Shown: positions 30,801-39,933 of the stretch, piece by piece
Numbering within the stretch: position 1 is the stretch's first letter
Layout: each line of letters opens with the position of its first letter
Origin: Rhodobacteraceae bacterium HTCC2150
GTDB taxonomy: Bacteria > Pseudomonadota > Alphaproteobacteria > Rhodobacterales > Rhodobacteraceae
DNA length: 64,000 nt
NCBI GenBank assembly: GCA_000169395.1
Contig: AAXZ01000001.1
Location: forward strand, 868,001-932,000
Reading direction: 5' to 3'
Position numbers and translations under genes: made by a program
The notes under the pieces: model-generated
What the model saw: the letters and a program-made list of their open reading frames with translations, nothing else
Told to the model about the DNA's origin: nothing
Database searches by the model: none

Positions 30801-31753
30801 ATCGCGTTCGGAACTGGATTTCCATCAAAAAACGCGATGAGATTGTCCAATGCCATCATGCCCATTCCCGTGCGTACATCAAGCGCGGCCGTTCCAAGAT
30901 GCGGCAGAAGTGTTACATTCTCCATAGATGTTAAAGCGGCTGGAACCCTTGGTTCGTGCTCATAAACATCAAGACCAGCACCGGCAATTTTGCCAGTCTC
31001 AAGGGCATTGATTAACGCTGCCTCATCCACAATATCACCACGTGCGATGTTCACAAAAATAGCGGTAGTTTTCATGGCATTGAAAAATTCAGCATTGATC
31101 ATGTGATACGTCGCGGGGCCGCCGGGTAGGGCAACGACAACAACATCTGCTGCGTTGGCAACGTCGAACATAGTTTCAAGTTGTTCTGCAGGAACACCTG
31201 CATCTTCAATCTTTGATCGATTGAAAAATACCACCTTCATACCAAAACCAAGGGCGGCGCGTTTAGCAATGGCTTTGCCGATGCGACCCATCCCAATAAT
31301 GCCCACCGTTTTTCCCGAAACATGAAGACCTAACATTTGTGTTGGGTGCCAGCCTGCCCAATTTCCGCTGCGCACCAATCGCTCGCCTTCGCCAGCGCGG
31401 CGCGCGCTCATCAGCATTAATGTTAAGGCAATGTCAGCGGTCGCGTCGGTTACGGCACCAGGTGTATTTGAGACGGTGATGCCAGCAGTTTTTGCCGCGG
31501 CGACATCAATATGGTTATACCCGACTCCAAAGTTGGCGAGAATTTTTGCGCGTGGCGATACAGGGTTGAATATTTCAGCACTGAAATGATCACCCAATGT
31601 AGGAAGAACTGCATCATAATCGGTTAGTGCGCTTAGCATTTCGTCTTGTGACAATGATGTTGTTTTATCCCGCAACGTAACATCAAAAAAAGTATTGGCA
31701 CGATCCAAAACGGTATCGGGTAGACGACGGGTAATCAGCAAGCGTGGTTTCAA
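30797..31753 (-). CDS. D-2-hydroxyacid dehydrogenase (glyoxylate/hydroxypyruvate reductase type)
   Basis: A 318-residue NAD(P)-dependent dehydrogenase. The cofactor motif GIIGMGRIGKAIAKRA is in the middle, followed by NRS, suggesting NADPH preference. Catalytic Arg (ARGDIVDE), Glu (VYEHEP) and His (LPHLGTA) are present. The likely reaction is reduction of glyoxylate or hydroxypyruvate. It is the last gene of a three-gene run, proC-csaA-this gene; its ATG overlaps the csaA stop by four bases. Confidence 0.9.
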   Translation of the reverse strand: MKPRLLITRRLPDTVLDRANTFFDVTLRDKTTSLSQDEMLSALTDYDAVLPTLGDHFSAEIFNPVSPRAKILANFGVGYNHIDVAAAKTAGITVSNTPGAVTDATADIALTLMLMSARRAGEGERLVRSGNWAGWHPTQMLGLHVSGKTVGIIGMGRIGKAIAKRAALGFGMKVVFFNRSKIEDAGVPAEQLETMFDVANAADVVVVALPGGPATYHMINAEFFNAMKTTAIFVNIARGDIVDEAALINALETGKIAGAGLDVYEHEPRVPAALTSMENVTLLPHLGTAALDVRTGMGMMALDNLIAFFDGNPVPNAI

Positions 31754-32088
31754 AATAATCGTCCCCCAAGTGGTACGTCTTGGTTTGGCGAAATTAAGAC
31801 AACCTCGCCGTTTTCATCGGGCACCCCCAAAACCAATATTTCGGACATGACTTTACCGATTTGGCGCGGAGGGAAGTTTACAACCGCCATCACTTGCAGG
31901 CCCATCAACCCCTCGGTTGTGTAATGTGCCGTGATCTGTGCGCTGCTCTTTTTGGTGCCAAGATCGCCCCCAAAATCCACCCATAGTTTAAATGCTGGTT
32001 TACGCGCTTCGGGGAATTCTTCGGCCTGAACGATTACACCCACGCGGATATCTGTTTTCAAAAAGTCGTCAAAGGTAATCTCGGTCAT
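31750..32088 (-). CDS. csaA: CsaA-like tRNA-binding protein
   Basis: A 112-residue stand-alone tRNA-binding OB-fold domain (Arc1p/Trbp111 family). The strands IRVGVIVQAEEFPEARKPAF and the C-terminal LGVPDENGEVVLISPNQDVPLG are diagnostic. CsaA has been described as a tRNA-binding, chaperone-like protein of uncertain function. It is translationally coupled on both sides (four-base overlaps with proC and the dehydrogenase gene). Confidence 0.92.
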   Translation of the reverse strand: MTEITFDDFLKTDIRVGVIVQAEEFPEARKPAFKLWVDFGGDLGTKKSSAQITAHYTTEGLMGLQVMAVVNFPPRQIGKVMSEILVLGVPDENGEVVLISPNQDVPLGGRLF

Positions 32089-32909
32089 GATTTACCCAAT
32101 TCACGGCCGCGATCTGCAGCGGCTTTGACGGCCTTGTTTAGTAAGGTTGGAAATCCGATCTCTTCATCCATCAAGACGTCTAGTGCCGCGGCGGTTGTAC
32201 CGGCTGGGCTTGTGACATTGATGCGCAATTGGGCGGGATCTTCATTGGCATCCTCGGCCAATTGCCCTGCACCTGCGACGGTCGCTTTTGCCAGCTTCAT
32301 TGCAAGATCGGCGGACAGCCCTTGGGCGACACCTGCGGCTGCAAGTGTCTCAATCAGATGAAATACATAGGCAGGGCCGGACCCAGAAACAGCAGTTACT
32401 GCATCCATGTGAATTTCATCGTCTAGACGCACTGTTTGCCCAACAGCGGACAACAATCCCTCGGCCATGGCCAGTTGGGATTCGTCAATCAATTCATTTC
32501 CAACCAATGCCGTAATTCCACGCGCAATTGCGGCAGGCGTGTTGGGCATGGCGCGAATAATTGGGGTGTTTTCACCTAGAAGGGCGGCAAAACTGGCAAT
32601 CGATGTGCCCGCCGCGATGGATAGAAAAACGGTTTTTCCATCACCCAGTGGGCGTAGAACTGGCAATGCATCGCCCATCATTTGTGGCTTTACGGCAATC
32701 AGCACAATTGCGGGGTTTTCAGGAACATCACCATTCAACGTCAGCCCGTCGGCAACCAGCCCTTGCACCCATTCAGATGGATATGGATCGATTACCGAAA
32801 CGGCGCTAGCGTGCAGACCATTTGCAAGCCAACCTTGCAACATTGCAGAACCCATTTTACCGCAACCCAACAACACTAGCCCTTGAGCAGAAATTTTACT
32901 GAAATCCAT
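32085..32909 (-). CDS. proC: Pyrroline-5-carboxylate reductase
   Basis: Last step of proline synthesis, reducing pyrroline-5-carboxylate with NAD(P)H. The 274-residue product has the N-terminal Rossmann motif GCGKMGSAM, the RAMPNTPAAIARGITAL segment and the C-terminal signature NVTSPAGTTAAALDVL. It is the first of a three-gene coupled operon. A YbjN-domain gene lies upstream on the same strand, 53 bases away, and may be in the same unit. Confidence 0.96.
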   Translation of the reverse strand: MDFSKISAQGLVLLGCGKMGSAMLQGWLANGLHASAVSVIDPYPSEWVQGLVADGLTLNGDVPENPAIVLIAVKPQMMGDALPVLRPLGDGKTVFLSIAAGTSIASFAALLGENTPIIRAMPNTPAAIARGITALVGNELIDESQLAMAEGLLSAVGQTVRLDDEIHMDAVTAVSGSGPAYVFHLIETLAAAGVAQGLSADLAMKLAKATVAGAGQLAEDANEDPAQLRINVTSPAGTTAAALDVLMDEEIGFPTLLNKAVKAAADRGRELGKS

Positions 32910-32962
32910 AAGTTCCCCGTTTGTGTTTTAGGCGCTCAAGTCGCACCTAAGTTTGGGGTAGT

Positions 32963-33466
32963 CTAGGCCCGTCCGTAGGCCTCGGCAATGGCAACTTGCA
33001 ACGCTTCTTTGCCGTCGCGTTTGCCCCAGCTAACCAATTGGAAGGCTGGGTAATACTTTTCGGCGTTTGCAACCGCGGTAGACATTAAACGATCGATTTG
33101 CGCAGGGGTTGCAGCACTGTCTGGGCATAGAACTAAACCGTATCGATACACCATTAGGCGTTGTGTTTCCCAATATGAAAATGCCCCAGCCCAACACATA
33201 TCATTGGTGCGATTTAACATTTCATACAATGCTGGCAGGCGCTCTTTGGGCGGATCCATATCAAATGTACAAATCATTCGCAGCATTTCGTCATAATCGG
33301 ACCATGCCAAAGTGATCGAATAATTGCGCCATTGACCCTCGATTGTCATGGCAATTTGGTCATCGGCAACGCGATCAAATTCCCAATCACGATGTTCAGC
33401 CAAAGATTCAACAATATCAATTGGATGCATGTCTTCTGCATGCAGAAACTGCTCGGAAAATGCCAT
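32963..33466 (-). CDS. YbjN-domain protein
   Basis: A 167-residue cytoplasmic protein of the YbjN family, which resembles type III secretion chaperones in fold. The core is MTIEGQWRNYSITLAWSDYDEMLRM, then a long helix and the paired MVYRYGLVLCPDSAATPAQIDRL segment. YbjN homologues are linked with stress and motility regulation in enterics, but no function is established here. It may be co-transcribed with proC. Confidence 0.88.
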   Translation of the reverse strand: MAFSEQFLHAEDMHPIDIVESLAEHRDWEFDRVADDQIAMTIEGQWRNYSITLAWSDYDEMLRMICTFDMDPPKERLPALYEMLNRTNDMCWAGAFSYWETQRLMVYRYGLVLCPDSAATPAQIDRLMSTAVANAEKYYPAFQLVSWGKRDGKEALQVAIAEAYGRA

Positions 33467-33887
33467 GCTCGCCCCTTTTTGTTGTCACCTGCGGATTATC
33501 AACCACTAGGCGCTGGGTGTTTTTCTAGGGGTTTTACGTTTGCCTGTTGCCCCTACTAGATATGGTGTGCCTAAATCGTTGCTGAGTAAAGGTATTTTTA
33601 AGAGTTTTCCCCAAGTTATTGGCTATTTACAGGGTTTTCCACAGTTTCGGCAGGGTTTCGCCTGAAAGGTGTAAACAGCGCGCGCGTTTTTTGGGCTTCC
33701 AGCGAAATTACTGCGATTTTGTGCTGCCCTGGGTTGCAGCAATGGTCACGATTCAATCACGTTTCGGTTAGGTAACTTGCGCAACAATGTTGTGTGACTA
33801 GGGTTAATGTCATTGGGCCGAGGGGTAACTTGGTCCAATTATTTGCCATTTAAGCGCCTAATTGCGCACAGATTTATGAGGAATTTT
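33467..33887. other. 421-base gap upstream of the cupredoxin gene
   Basis: No convincing gene. It holds a TAGGGG/CCCCTA inverted repeat (33526-33531/33550-33555), a TGCTGC/GCAGCA hairpin (33722-33727/33736-33741), a CAACAATGTTG dyad at 33782-33792 and a DnaA-box-like TTTTCCACA at 33635. It presumably holds divergent promoters for the YbjN and cupredoxin genes. Confidence 0.4.
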
Positions 33888-34229
33888 ATGACCAACCCCA
33901 TCACCCGCCGTGCCTTTATCGCCACGACACTCACAGTTGCAGCCGTAGCTCAAACCGGTGTTGCCTTGGCACAATCCACGGAACACGCCGTTGAAATTAA
34001 AAGTTTTGCATTCCAACCGGCGGATATCAAAGTGAAAGTTGGTGATACTATCACATTCACAAACGCAGACGGCGCGCCGCACACAGCGACATCCAAATCG
34101 GGTACTTGGGGTACAAAACGACTTAACCGCCGTAAATCCGAGACAATGACCGTGACCAAGGATTTCGCCGGTGAATACTTCTGCAAATTCCATCCCAATA
34201 TGAAGGGATCGATTACAATCGTTGGTTAA
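33888..34229 (+). CDS. Exported cupredoxin (amicyanin/plastocyanin-like)
   Basis: A 113-residue type 1 copper protein. It has a twin-arginine-like signal (MTNPITRRAFIATT) ending near ALAQS, then the cupredoxin barrel. The four copper ligands are clear: H65 in GAPHTAT and the loop C99, H102, M105 (FCKFHPNMKG). It is likely a periplasmic electron carrier. The ATG at 33888 has GAGGAA upstream; a longer frame from 33807 lacks such support and would obscure the signal. It is divergent from the YbjN gene across a 421-base gap. Confidence 0.9.
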   Translation: MTNPITRRAFIATTLTVAAVAQTGVALAQSTEHAVEIKSFAFQPADIKVKVGDTITFTNADGAPHTATSKSGTWGTKRLNRRKSETMTVTKDFAGEYFCKFHPNMKGSITIVG

Positions 34230-34243
34230 ACAACTTTACGCTT

Positions 34244-34522
34244 TTAGGTTTTAGGCTTGGTCGCCTTTTTAGACTTGGGCGCTGGTTTGCTTTCTAGCGC
34301 ATCAAGGCGCGCGCGTAACGCTTCGTTTTCTTCGCGGGCCTTTTGTGCCATTGCACGCACTGCATCAAACTCTTCGCGGCTTACAAAGTCACGATCTGCA
34401 AGCCAGCGATCCATCATGCTTTTGGCTGCGGTTTCAGCCTCGGTTTTCGCGCCCTGTGCCACGCCCATGGCGTTGGTCATTAGTTTGGAAATATCATCCA
34501 TAATTTTGTTGCGTGTTTGCAT
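34244..34522 (-). CDS. ubiK: UbiK-family accessory factor (BMFP/YqiC)
   Basis: A 92-residue protein with a predicted amphipathic N-terminal helix and a C-terminal coiled coil (REENEALRARLDALES) and lysine-rich tail. The layout matches the YqiC/BMFP family; in enterobacteria UbiK assists ubiquinone synthesis under aerobic conditions. The ATG at 34522 follows GGAGG seven bases upstream; a TTG two codons earlier is less likely. It converges on the cupredoxin gene. Confidence 0.88.
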   Translation of the reverse strand: MQTRNKIMDDISKLMTNAMGVAQGAKTEAETAAKSMMDRWLADRDFVSREEFDAVRAMAQKAREENEALRARLDALESKPAPKSKKATKPKT

Positions 34523-34624
34523 GTGCAATCCTCCGAGATACTGAGATGTATATGGGCATCTTTGTTGCCGTCTTCAAGGTTGACTTCGTCGCACCTAAGG
34601 GCAAGGTAACGGCTGTTAGATAGG

Positions 34625-35515
34625 ATGTACAATATGCAGGCTGTTCTCAACTTTCCGAACGTGTCGCCGGAACTGTTCAGTATCACAATCGCGGGTTTTG
34701 AATTCGCATTACGCTGGTATGCGTTGGCCTATATTTTCGGGTTGTTGATTGCATGGCGCATGGTGCTGATCTTCATTCGGAAACCAGAAAAATGGCCCAA
34801 TGAAAAGCCACCCTTTACCCCAGAATTGCTAGAAGCATTTTTGACGTGGGCAATTGTCGGCGTGGTCATCGGTGGGCGTGTTGGATATGTTTTCTTTTAC
34901 AATCCACAAGACTTTCTGCGTGACCCCTTGGAAATATTGAAGGTTTGGCAAGGCGGCATGTCATTTCATGGTGGTTTTGCCGGTGTTGCAATTGCGGGTC
35001 TCCTGTTTAGCCTTCGTCATAAGTTGCCAATTCTGTCAGCGGCAGATGCCATCGCCATGGCAACGCCGCCAGCCTTGTTATTGGGGCGACTGGCAAATTT
35101 CATTAATGCGGAATTATGGGGGCGACCAACGGATATGCCATGGGGCGTTATTTTCCCCGGTTTTTATGCCCAAGATTGCCCTGATGTTGTTGGAGAATGT
35201 GCAAGACACCCCTCGCAGTTATACGAGGCGGGTCTTGAGGGGGTCATTTTGGGGGTGGCCGTTCTAATCCTTGCGCGAGGTACAGCGTTCTTGCGCCCAG
35301 GCCTCATTACAGGCGTGTTCATCGCGGGTTATGGAATGGCGCGGATAATCGTAGAACTTTTCCGCCAACCAGATGCGCAATTCACAAGCGATACAAACCC
35401 AATCGGTTACGCATTTCAATTTGGTGAATTCGGATTGACCATGGGACAGGCTCTTTCATTACCGATGGTTCTTGTCGGTCTGATGTTGATTATTTTGTCG
35501 CGACGTTCTGCATGA
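34625..35515 (+). CDS. lgt: Prolipoprotein diacylglyceryl transferase
   Basis: Integral inner-membrane enzyme that transfers diacylglycerol from phosphatidylglycerol to the lipobox cysteine of prolipoproteins. The 296-residue product has seven predicted membrane segments and the signature GGMSFHGGF, with the catalytic His and the later R residues ([21 protein letters not shown]). It opens a coupled run lgt-midA-like-pgeF; its stop overlaps the next ATG by four bases. Confidence 0.96.
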   Translation: MYNMQAVLNFPNVSPELFSITIAGFEFALRWYALAYIFGLLIAWRMVLIFIRKPEKWPNEKPPFTPELLEAFLTWAIVGVVIGGRVGYVFFYNPQDFLRDPLEILKVWQGGMSFHGGFAGVAIAGLLFSLRHKLPILSAADAIAMATPPALLLGRLANFINAELWGRPTDMPWGVIFPGFYAQDCPDVVGECARHPSQLYEAGLEGVILGVAVLILARGTAFLRPGLITGVFIAGYGMARIIVELFRQPDAQFTSDTNPIGYAFQFGEFGLTMGQALSLPMVLVGLMLIILSRRSA

Positions 35516-36576
35516 CGAAACTAAACGCCATATTACAAGCCCGTATTGGCAATCATGGGCCAATTTCAATCGCTGATTATATGGCCGAATGTCTGTTGCA
35601 TCCGGAATTGGGATACTATTCGCGACGTGACCCATTTGGGGCCAAGGGCGATTTCACAACTGCGCCGGAAATTTCCCAAATGTTTGGTGAGCTTTTGGGG
35701 TTGTGGCTGGCGCAATCTTGGATTGATGCTGGGCAACCGCCATCATTTGTGTTGGCCGAGATCGGCCCTGGGCGCGGAACTTTGATGGCTGATGTGTGGC
35801 GCGCGACCAAGGGTGTGCCGGGTTTTCACGACGCTGCAAAACCATATTTGATAGAGGCTAGCGCGCATTTGCGTAGCGTTCAAAAAGCTACGTTGGGTGG
35901 CGTAAATGCCAATTGGGTTGGAACGATTGACGAATTGCCGGATGCCCCACTGTTTCTTTTGGCAAATGAATTTTTCGACGCTTTGCCCATTCGTCAATAC
36001 AAACGCCAAAAAAGCGGCTGGTCAGAATTATTGATTGGTGGCAATGCTGATGGTCTTTGTTTTGGGCAAGCTGCACCAAGCCCAAATACATCGCTGGATC
36101 ACCGATTGGATGACACGAACGAGGGTGATTTGGTCGAGGTTTGCTCGGCAATGCAAGGTGTTATGGAAACCGTAAATGATCGGATCAAAACCAACGGCGG
36201 TGTTGCCTTGGTTGTTGACTATGGTGATTGGCGGTCGCTTGGATCAACGCTGCAGGCCATTAAATCGCACGCATTTGTCGATGTGTTAACGAATTCAGGG
36301 GAAGCAGATTTAACGGCGCATGTCGATTTTGAAGCCTTGGCAAATGCTGCACCCGATCTGAATTACAGTCGATTAACGCCACAGGGAATTTTCTTACAAC
36401 GGTTGGGCATTGACCATCGGGCCGAAGTTTTGGGCAACCAGTTAAGCGGAGCCGCGCTTGAATCGCACAAGGCAGCCCACCACCGCTTGACGGCAGCCGA
36501 CGAAATGGGGACGCTGTTCAAAGTTATGGCTTTTTACGCCCCCAACAGCCCTTTGCCGCCCGGATTTCAACAATGA
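35512..36576 (+). CDS. MidA/NDUFAF7-type SAM-dependent methyltransferase
   Basis: A 354-residue class I methyltransferase. The motifs [22 protein letters not shown] and the SAM site [16 protein letters not shown] are typical of the MidA family, whose eukaryotic member NDUFAF7 methylates an arginine of complex I subunit NDUFS2. A role in complex I assembly is likely but inferred. It is coupled to lgt upstream and to pgeF downstream by four-base overlaps. Confidence 0.88.
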   Translation: MTKLNAILQARIGNHGPISIADYMAECLLHPELGYYSRRDPFGAKGDFTTAPEISQMFGELLGLWLAQSWIDAGQPPSFVLAEIGPGRGTLMADVWRATKGVPGFHDAAKPYLIEASAHLRSVQKATLGGVNANWVGTIDELPDAPLFLLANEFFDALPIRQYKRQKSGWSELLIGGNADGLCFGQAAPSPNTSLDHRLDDTNEGDLVEVCSAMQGVMETVNDRIKTNGGVALVVDYGDWRSLGSTLQAIKSHAFVDVLTNSGEADLTAHVDFEALANAAPDLNYSRLTPQGIFLQRLGIDHRAEVLGNQLSGAALESHKAAHHRLTAADEMGTLFKVMAFYAPNSPLPPGFQQ

Positions 36577-37325
36577 CTTTGAATATCATCACGCATCCAT
36601 CCCTTGCCCCCCTAAGACACGGCTTTTTCACACGTAAAGGTGGTGCATCTTCTGGTGTTTTTTCGGGATTAAACTGTGGGTTGGGATCATCAGATCAGCG
36701 CGAAGTTGTCATGCTTAATCGCGCACGTGTCGCCGAGGCAATGAACGTGCCCGCCTTGGCGTCTGTTTATCAAGTGCATTCAGCGGATGTTGTTGTGGTT
36801 CACGATCCAAGTGATGCCGAGGGTATAAAAGCGGATGCAATGGTTTGTAATGCACCAGATGTTGCGTTGGGGATATTGACGGCTGATTGCCAACCCGTGC
36901 TGTTTGCGGATGTAGAAAACCACGTCATTGGGGCCGCGCACGCAGGATGGAAGGGTGCATTAAATGGCGTAATGGACGCCACCGTTGAAAAAATGATCGG
37001 TTTGGGTGCACAACGCGAAAATATCGTCGGTGTTATTGGGCCATCCATAAGTCAGAAATCCTACGAGGTAGGGGCTGAATTTCTTGACGATTTTATGTAT
37101 GAAGACGACCAAAATACCCGTTTTTTTGCCAATGGCCAAAAAGGAAAATATCAATTTGATTTACCAGGATATGGTCTTCATCGCTTGCGCGCGGCTGGCA
37201 TAAAATCCGCCAAATGGACCGGGCATTGCACTTATAGCGATCCTAACCTTTTCTATTCTTACCGTCGTACGTGTCATGAAAATGCCGCAGACTACGGCCG
37301 GCTTATTTCCACAATCAGCTTGTAA
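36573..37325 (+). CDS. pgeF: PgeF/YfiH-type multicopper-like purine nucleoside phosphorylase
   Basis: A 250-residue member of the YfiH (DUF152) family, once called polyphenol oxidase, later shown in relatives to have purine nucleoside phosphorylase/deaminase or peptidoglycan-editing activity. Conserved metal and active-site motifs TADCQPVLFAD and AAHAGWKG are present, as is the C-terminal CTYSDPNLFYSYRR. It is the last gene of the lgt operon. The substrate is not certain. Confidence 0.88.
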   Translation: MTLNIITHPSLAPLRHGFFTRKGGASSGVFSGLNCGLGSSDQREVVMLNRARVAEAMNVPALASVYQVHSADVVVVHDPSDAEGIKADAMVCNAPDVALGILTADCQPVLFADVENHVIGAAHAGWKGALNGVMDATVEKMIGLGAQRENIVGVIGPSISQKSYEVGAEFLDDFMYEDDQNTRFFANGQKGKYQFDLPGYGLHRLRAAGIKSAKWTGHCTYSDPNLFYSYRRTCHENAADYGRLISTISL

Positions 37326-37505
37326 ATAAGAAGTTTTGGTTGGTCAGGTATTTCTGTGAGCGGCGTGACTTTCACTAAAAAGTACATCTAACGCCCAAGC
37401 ATTGTCACATTCCTTTGGCATTTTGATCGTGTTCCAAAGATGCATCTTCGGGGAATGTTGGTGCGCGGAATGTCGTATGTAGTAATTTAGTGAGTGAGTA
37501 GTAAA

Positions 37506-37625
37506 ATGAAAAGAATGCCACGATGGTTAGTCAACGTAATCCACGCAAGCAAAACTGAAAAAGTTACGCTGCCTTGGACTCGTGCGACACAAGCAGAAAA
37601 ATTGAAAATGGCGAAGTCTGCCTGA
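37506..37625 (+). CDS. Small basic protein, 39 residues
   Basis: A short frame starting ATGAAAAGAATGCC, 39 codons long. The product (MKRMPRWLVNVIHASKTEKV, then a PWTR motif) is basic and short, with a plausible amphipathic N-terminal helix. It resembles a small conserved protein I associate with Rhodobacteraceae, but I cannot name it. The ribosome site (GTGAG) is weak. It lies alone in a gap of over 300 bases between pgeF and a convergent response regulator. Confidence 0.45.
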   Translation: MKRMPRWLVNVIHASKTEKVTLPWTRATQAEKLKMAKSA

Positions 37626-37652
37626 AATCAATAAGCTGGCCCAAACAGATTC

Positions 37653-38366
37653 TTAGATTGTTGGGGCCGCTTCAATTTTCTTGCGAATTAAGCTTTCCAA
37701 CGCATTCGCGCAGTCATGCGCGGCGGTTGTTCCCAAAGAGTTTTGCAACTGACCGCTTGCCTTTGACAGCGCTTGGTCCATTGTTTCGTTGGCAATGCTG
37801 GCCGAAAACTGACAGATATAACTCAAATAATTTTCGCGATCGCTTTGTGACAACAATTCCTTCTTTTGCATCAAATCATCGCGCAATGCGATAAGATCGG
37901 GATCAACCTGTTCATTATGGACAACCCGTAAACCAGGCGGTTGCGCATTTGTTGGTAAAATAGACAATATTTGGTTTTGAAAAACTGACAAGCTTGGGAT
38001 GGGTTTGCTCAGGAAGCCATCCGCCCCCGCGTTTAGTGCTTTTTTGGCTAATTCATCTGATCCACTGGTCGCTAAAACAATGGGTCCACCTGGATGCTTT
38101 TTTAGTTCCAAAATTAGATCCAATCCCGATCCATCTGGCAACCCAATATCAATGATTGCCAGTCCGGGCCTGTATACCCCTAGATGGCGCCTTGCCGAGG
38201 CCACGCAATCTGCGCGCCGCATCCTTGCGCCACTGGTGCGCATCATTAATCGAATGGCTTCGGATGCAAAGCGGCTGTCTTCGACCAGCAATGCGGTAAG
38301 ATCCGTCAAAGGGCGTTCTTTTGTGGGAGCAGGGCTAAAGAAAAGATCGTTGATGTCATCCGTCAT
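37653..38366 (-). CDS. Response regulator with unusual C-terminal half
   Basis: A 237-residue protein. Residues 23-145 form a receiver domain: acidic pair around D30, phosphoacceptor D73 in LAIIDIGLP, T100/S101 and K121 in FLSKPIP. The remaining 90 or so residues are helical, without a DNA-binding, GGDEF or HPt motif I can recognise. No histidine kinase is adjacent. The start ATG follows AAAGGAAA; a longer frame to 38573 is unlikely. Its partner and target are unknown. Confidence 0.85.
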   Translation of the reverse strand: MTDDINDLFFSPAPTKERPLTDLTALLVEDSRFASEAIRLMMRTSGARMRRADCVASARRHLGVYRPGLAIIDIGLPDGSGLDLILELKKHPGGPIVLATSGSDELAKKALNAGADGFLSKPIPSLSVFQNQILSILPTNAQPPGLRVVHNEQVDPDLIALRDDLMQKKELLSQSDRENYLSYICQFSASIANETMDQALSKASGQLQNSLGTTAAHDCANALESLIRKKIEAAPTI

Positions 38367-38583
38367 GCATTTTCCTTTCAAAAACGATTTGCCCTCAGTT
38401 CGAAGGCGTAGCCCCATCAAAGCGCCAACATCTTTACCAAAATGTAAAAAAATCGAGGAAAATTTGAAAATCGCAAGAAAGTGAAGGAATTGATCGTCTA
38501 AATATTCAAACTGCGACTTTGCGACCCTTGCGTCAGTGCAATTAGCATCACAAGTATATGACAAATTGAACAAGGAATGTCAG

Positions 38584-38988
38584 ATGATTGGCAAATTAAA
38601 CCACGTCGCGATTGCGGTACCAGATCTTAACGCCGCAGTTGCGCTTTATCGTGATACGCTTGGTGCCGATGTTGGCGCACCGCAAGACGAACCAGATCAT
38701 GGTGTCACAGTTGTTTTTGTAACTCTGCCCAATACGAAGATCGAATTTCTGTATCCCTTGGGGGAAAATAGCCCAATCACCGGTTTTCTTGAAAAGAACC
38801 CAGCCGGTGGCATTCATCATATTTGTTATGAAGTCGACGATATCATCGTTGCACGCGACAAACTTAAAGCAGACGGTGCGCGTGTTTTGGGAACGGGTGA
38901 ACCAAAGATTGGCGCCCATGGAAAACCTGTTTTGTTTCTGCATCCCAAAGATTTCACTGGAACTTTGGTCGAACTGGAGCAAGTGTAA
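38584..38988 (+). CDS. mce: Methylmalonyl-CoA epimerase
   Basis: Interconverts (S)- and (R)-methylmalonyl-CoA in propionyl-CoA degradation, linking odd-chain and branched-chain catabolism to succinyl-CoA. The 134-residue vicinal-oxygen-chelate protein has metal-binding histidine and glutamate motifs in KLNHVAIAVPDL, GGIHHICYEV and GTLVELEQV. The ATG at 38584 has AAGGAA upstream. The DUF1467 gene follows three bases after the stop, as it does in other alphaproteobacteria. Confidence 0.95.
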   Translation: MIGKLNHVAIAVPDLNAAVALYRDTLGADVGAPQDEPDHGVTVVFVTLPNTKIEFLYPLGENSPITGFLEKNPAGGIHHICYEVDDIIVARDKLKADGARVLGTGEPKIGAHGKPVLFLHPKDFTGTLVELEQV

Positions 38989-38990
38989 TC

Positions 38991-39284
38991 ATGTCAATAA
39001 CTGCTATTCTTGTCGTCTTGGCGATCTGTTGGTTTATGGTCCTTTACGTGGTTTTACCGCTTGGCGTGAAATCCCAAGGTGAATCAGGCGAGGTTGTACC
39101 TGGCACACCCGCATCCGCACCTGCGGGGGCGGTGATCAAACGAAAGTTCATAATAACAACCTTAGTGGCTGTACCGATTTGGGGCATTATCTGCGCCATC
39201 ATTATGTCGGGCGTTATTTCGTTGGCTGATATTGAATCTTTCCACCGCTTTCTGGGGAAGCCAGTCGATGGAATAGGTGAGTAA
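38991..39284 (+). CDS. DUF1467 family membrane protein
   Basis: A 97-residue inner-membrane protein with two hydrophobic segments (about 3-23 and 55-78) and a short polar loop (GVKSQGESGEVVPGTPASAP). It belongs to DUF1467, which usually follows the methylmalonyl-CoA epimerase gene; function is unknown. Its last 71 bases overlap the end of the convergent EI24-family gene on the other strand. Confidence 0.85.
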   Translation: MSITAILVVLAICWFMVLYVVLPLGVKSQGESGEVVPGTPASAPAGAVIKRKFIITTLVAVPIWGIICAIIMSGVISLADIESFHRFLGKPVDGIGE

Positions 39285-39933
39285 AAGTTGCTACGCCCAA
39301 AATCGGAATCAGTAGGTTAATAACCGGGATCGACAAAGGCATAACCATCAAAATGCCCGCAAACCAAATCACTGGCATGTGTTTGGCGCGGGCTTTTCGG
39401 GCCTCGGTGCGGCCCAAGTGACGCACAGCGACCATGAAGAAATATTCCCGCCCTAACAAAAATCCGTTCAGGCCCCAGAAAACAAATGGTGCAAACGGGG
39501 TGAAGTAAAGGATCAATGCCAAAACATTGGCCCCGATCATCACACCCAAAAATGACAAGCTTTCGCGAATGTTTTCACCCAAGGACACTGGTTTTGCGCT
39601 TGTTAAATGGGGGTAGTGCTTGTCTTCAACGGCCTCGGCAACTTCGTCCAAGAAAAAACCTGTAAACGCTGATGCAACAGGTACCATCAAGAAGACTGAA
39701 AATACCATCATCATCAAAATGCCTGCTGCTGATGCGACGGATGAAAGCCAAGTGACCTCGCCAATCCACCAGATGTTCACAGTGTCTGGTACAAAGAGAC
39801 CGATGAACCACAGGAATACTGATGTGATTGCAACCAGCAAGGCGACGGTCAAGCCAAGACCCATCGCTAATACACGTAAAAAGCGGGGGTCACGCATTTG
39901 CGCCAGTGCATCAAAAAAGGATGTAAAAATCAT
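39214..39933 (-). CDS. EI24-domain membrane protein (CysZ-like)
   Basis: A 239-residue membrane protein of the EI24 family, with about four hydrophobic segments, including an early one (ITSVFLWFIGLFVP) and the central VKP-type region VASAFTGFFLDEVAEAVEDKHYP. CysZ members mediate sulfate uptake in some bacteria; here the role is not proven. Its ATG overlaps the stop of the nitroreductase gene upstream by four bases. The 3' end overlaps DUF1467. Confidence 0.85.
   Translation of the reverse strand: MIFTSFFDALAQMRDPRFLRVLAMGLGLTVALLVAITSVFLWFIGLFVPDTVNIWWIGEVTWLSSVASAAGILMMMVFSVFLMVPVASAFTGFFLDEVAEAVEDKHYPHLTSAKPVSLGENIRESLSFLGVMIGANVLALILYFTPFAPFVFWGLNGFLLGREYFFMVAVRHLGRTEARKARAKHMPVIWFAGILMVMPLSIPVINLLIPILGVATFTHLFHRLASPESGGKIQYQPTK

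Noticed and set aside
33635-33643. TTTTCCACA, close to a DnaA box, in an AT-rich gap with several hairpins: possible origin
   Set aside because: A single imperfect box, no cluster and none of the usual origin neighbours (dnaA, hemE, parAB). Coincidence is more likely.
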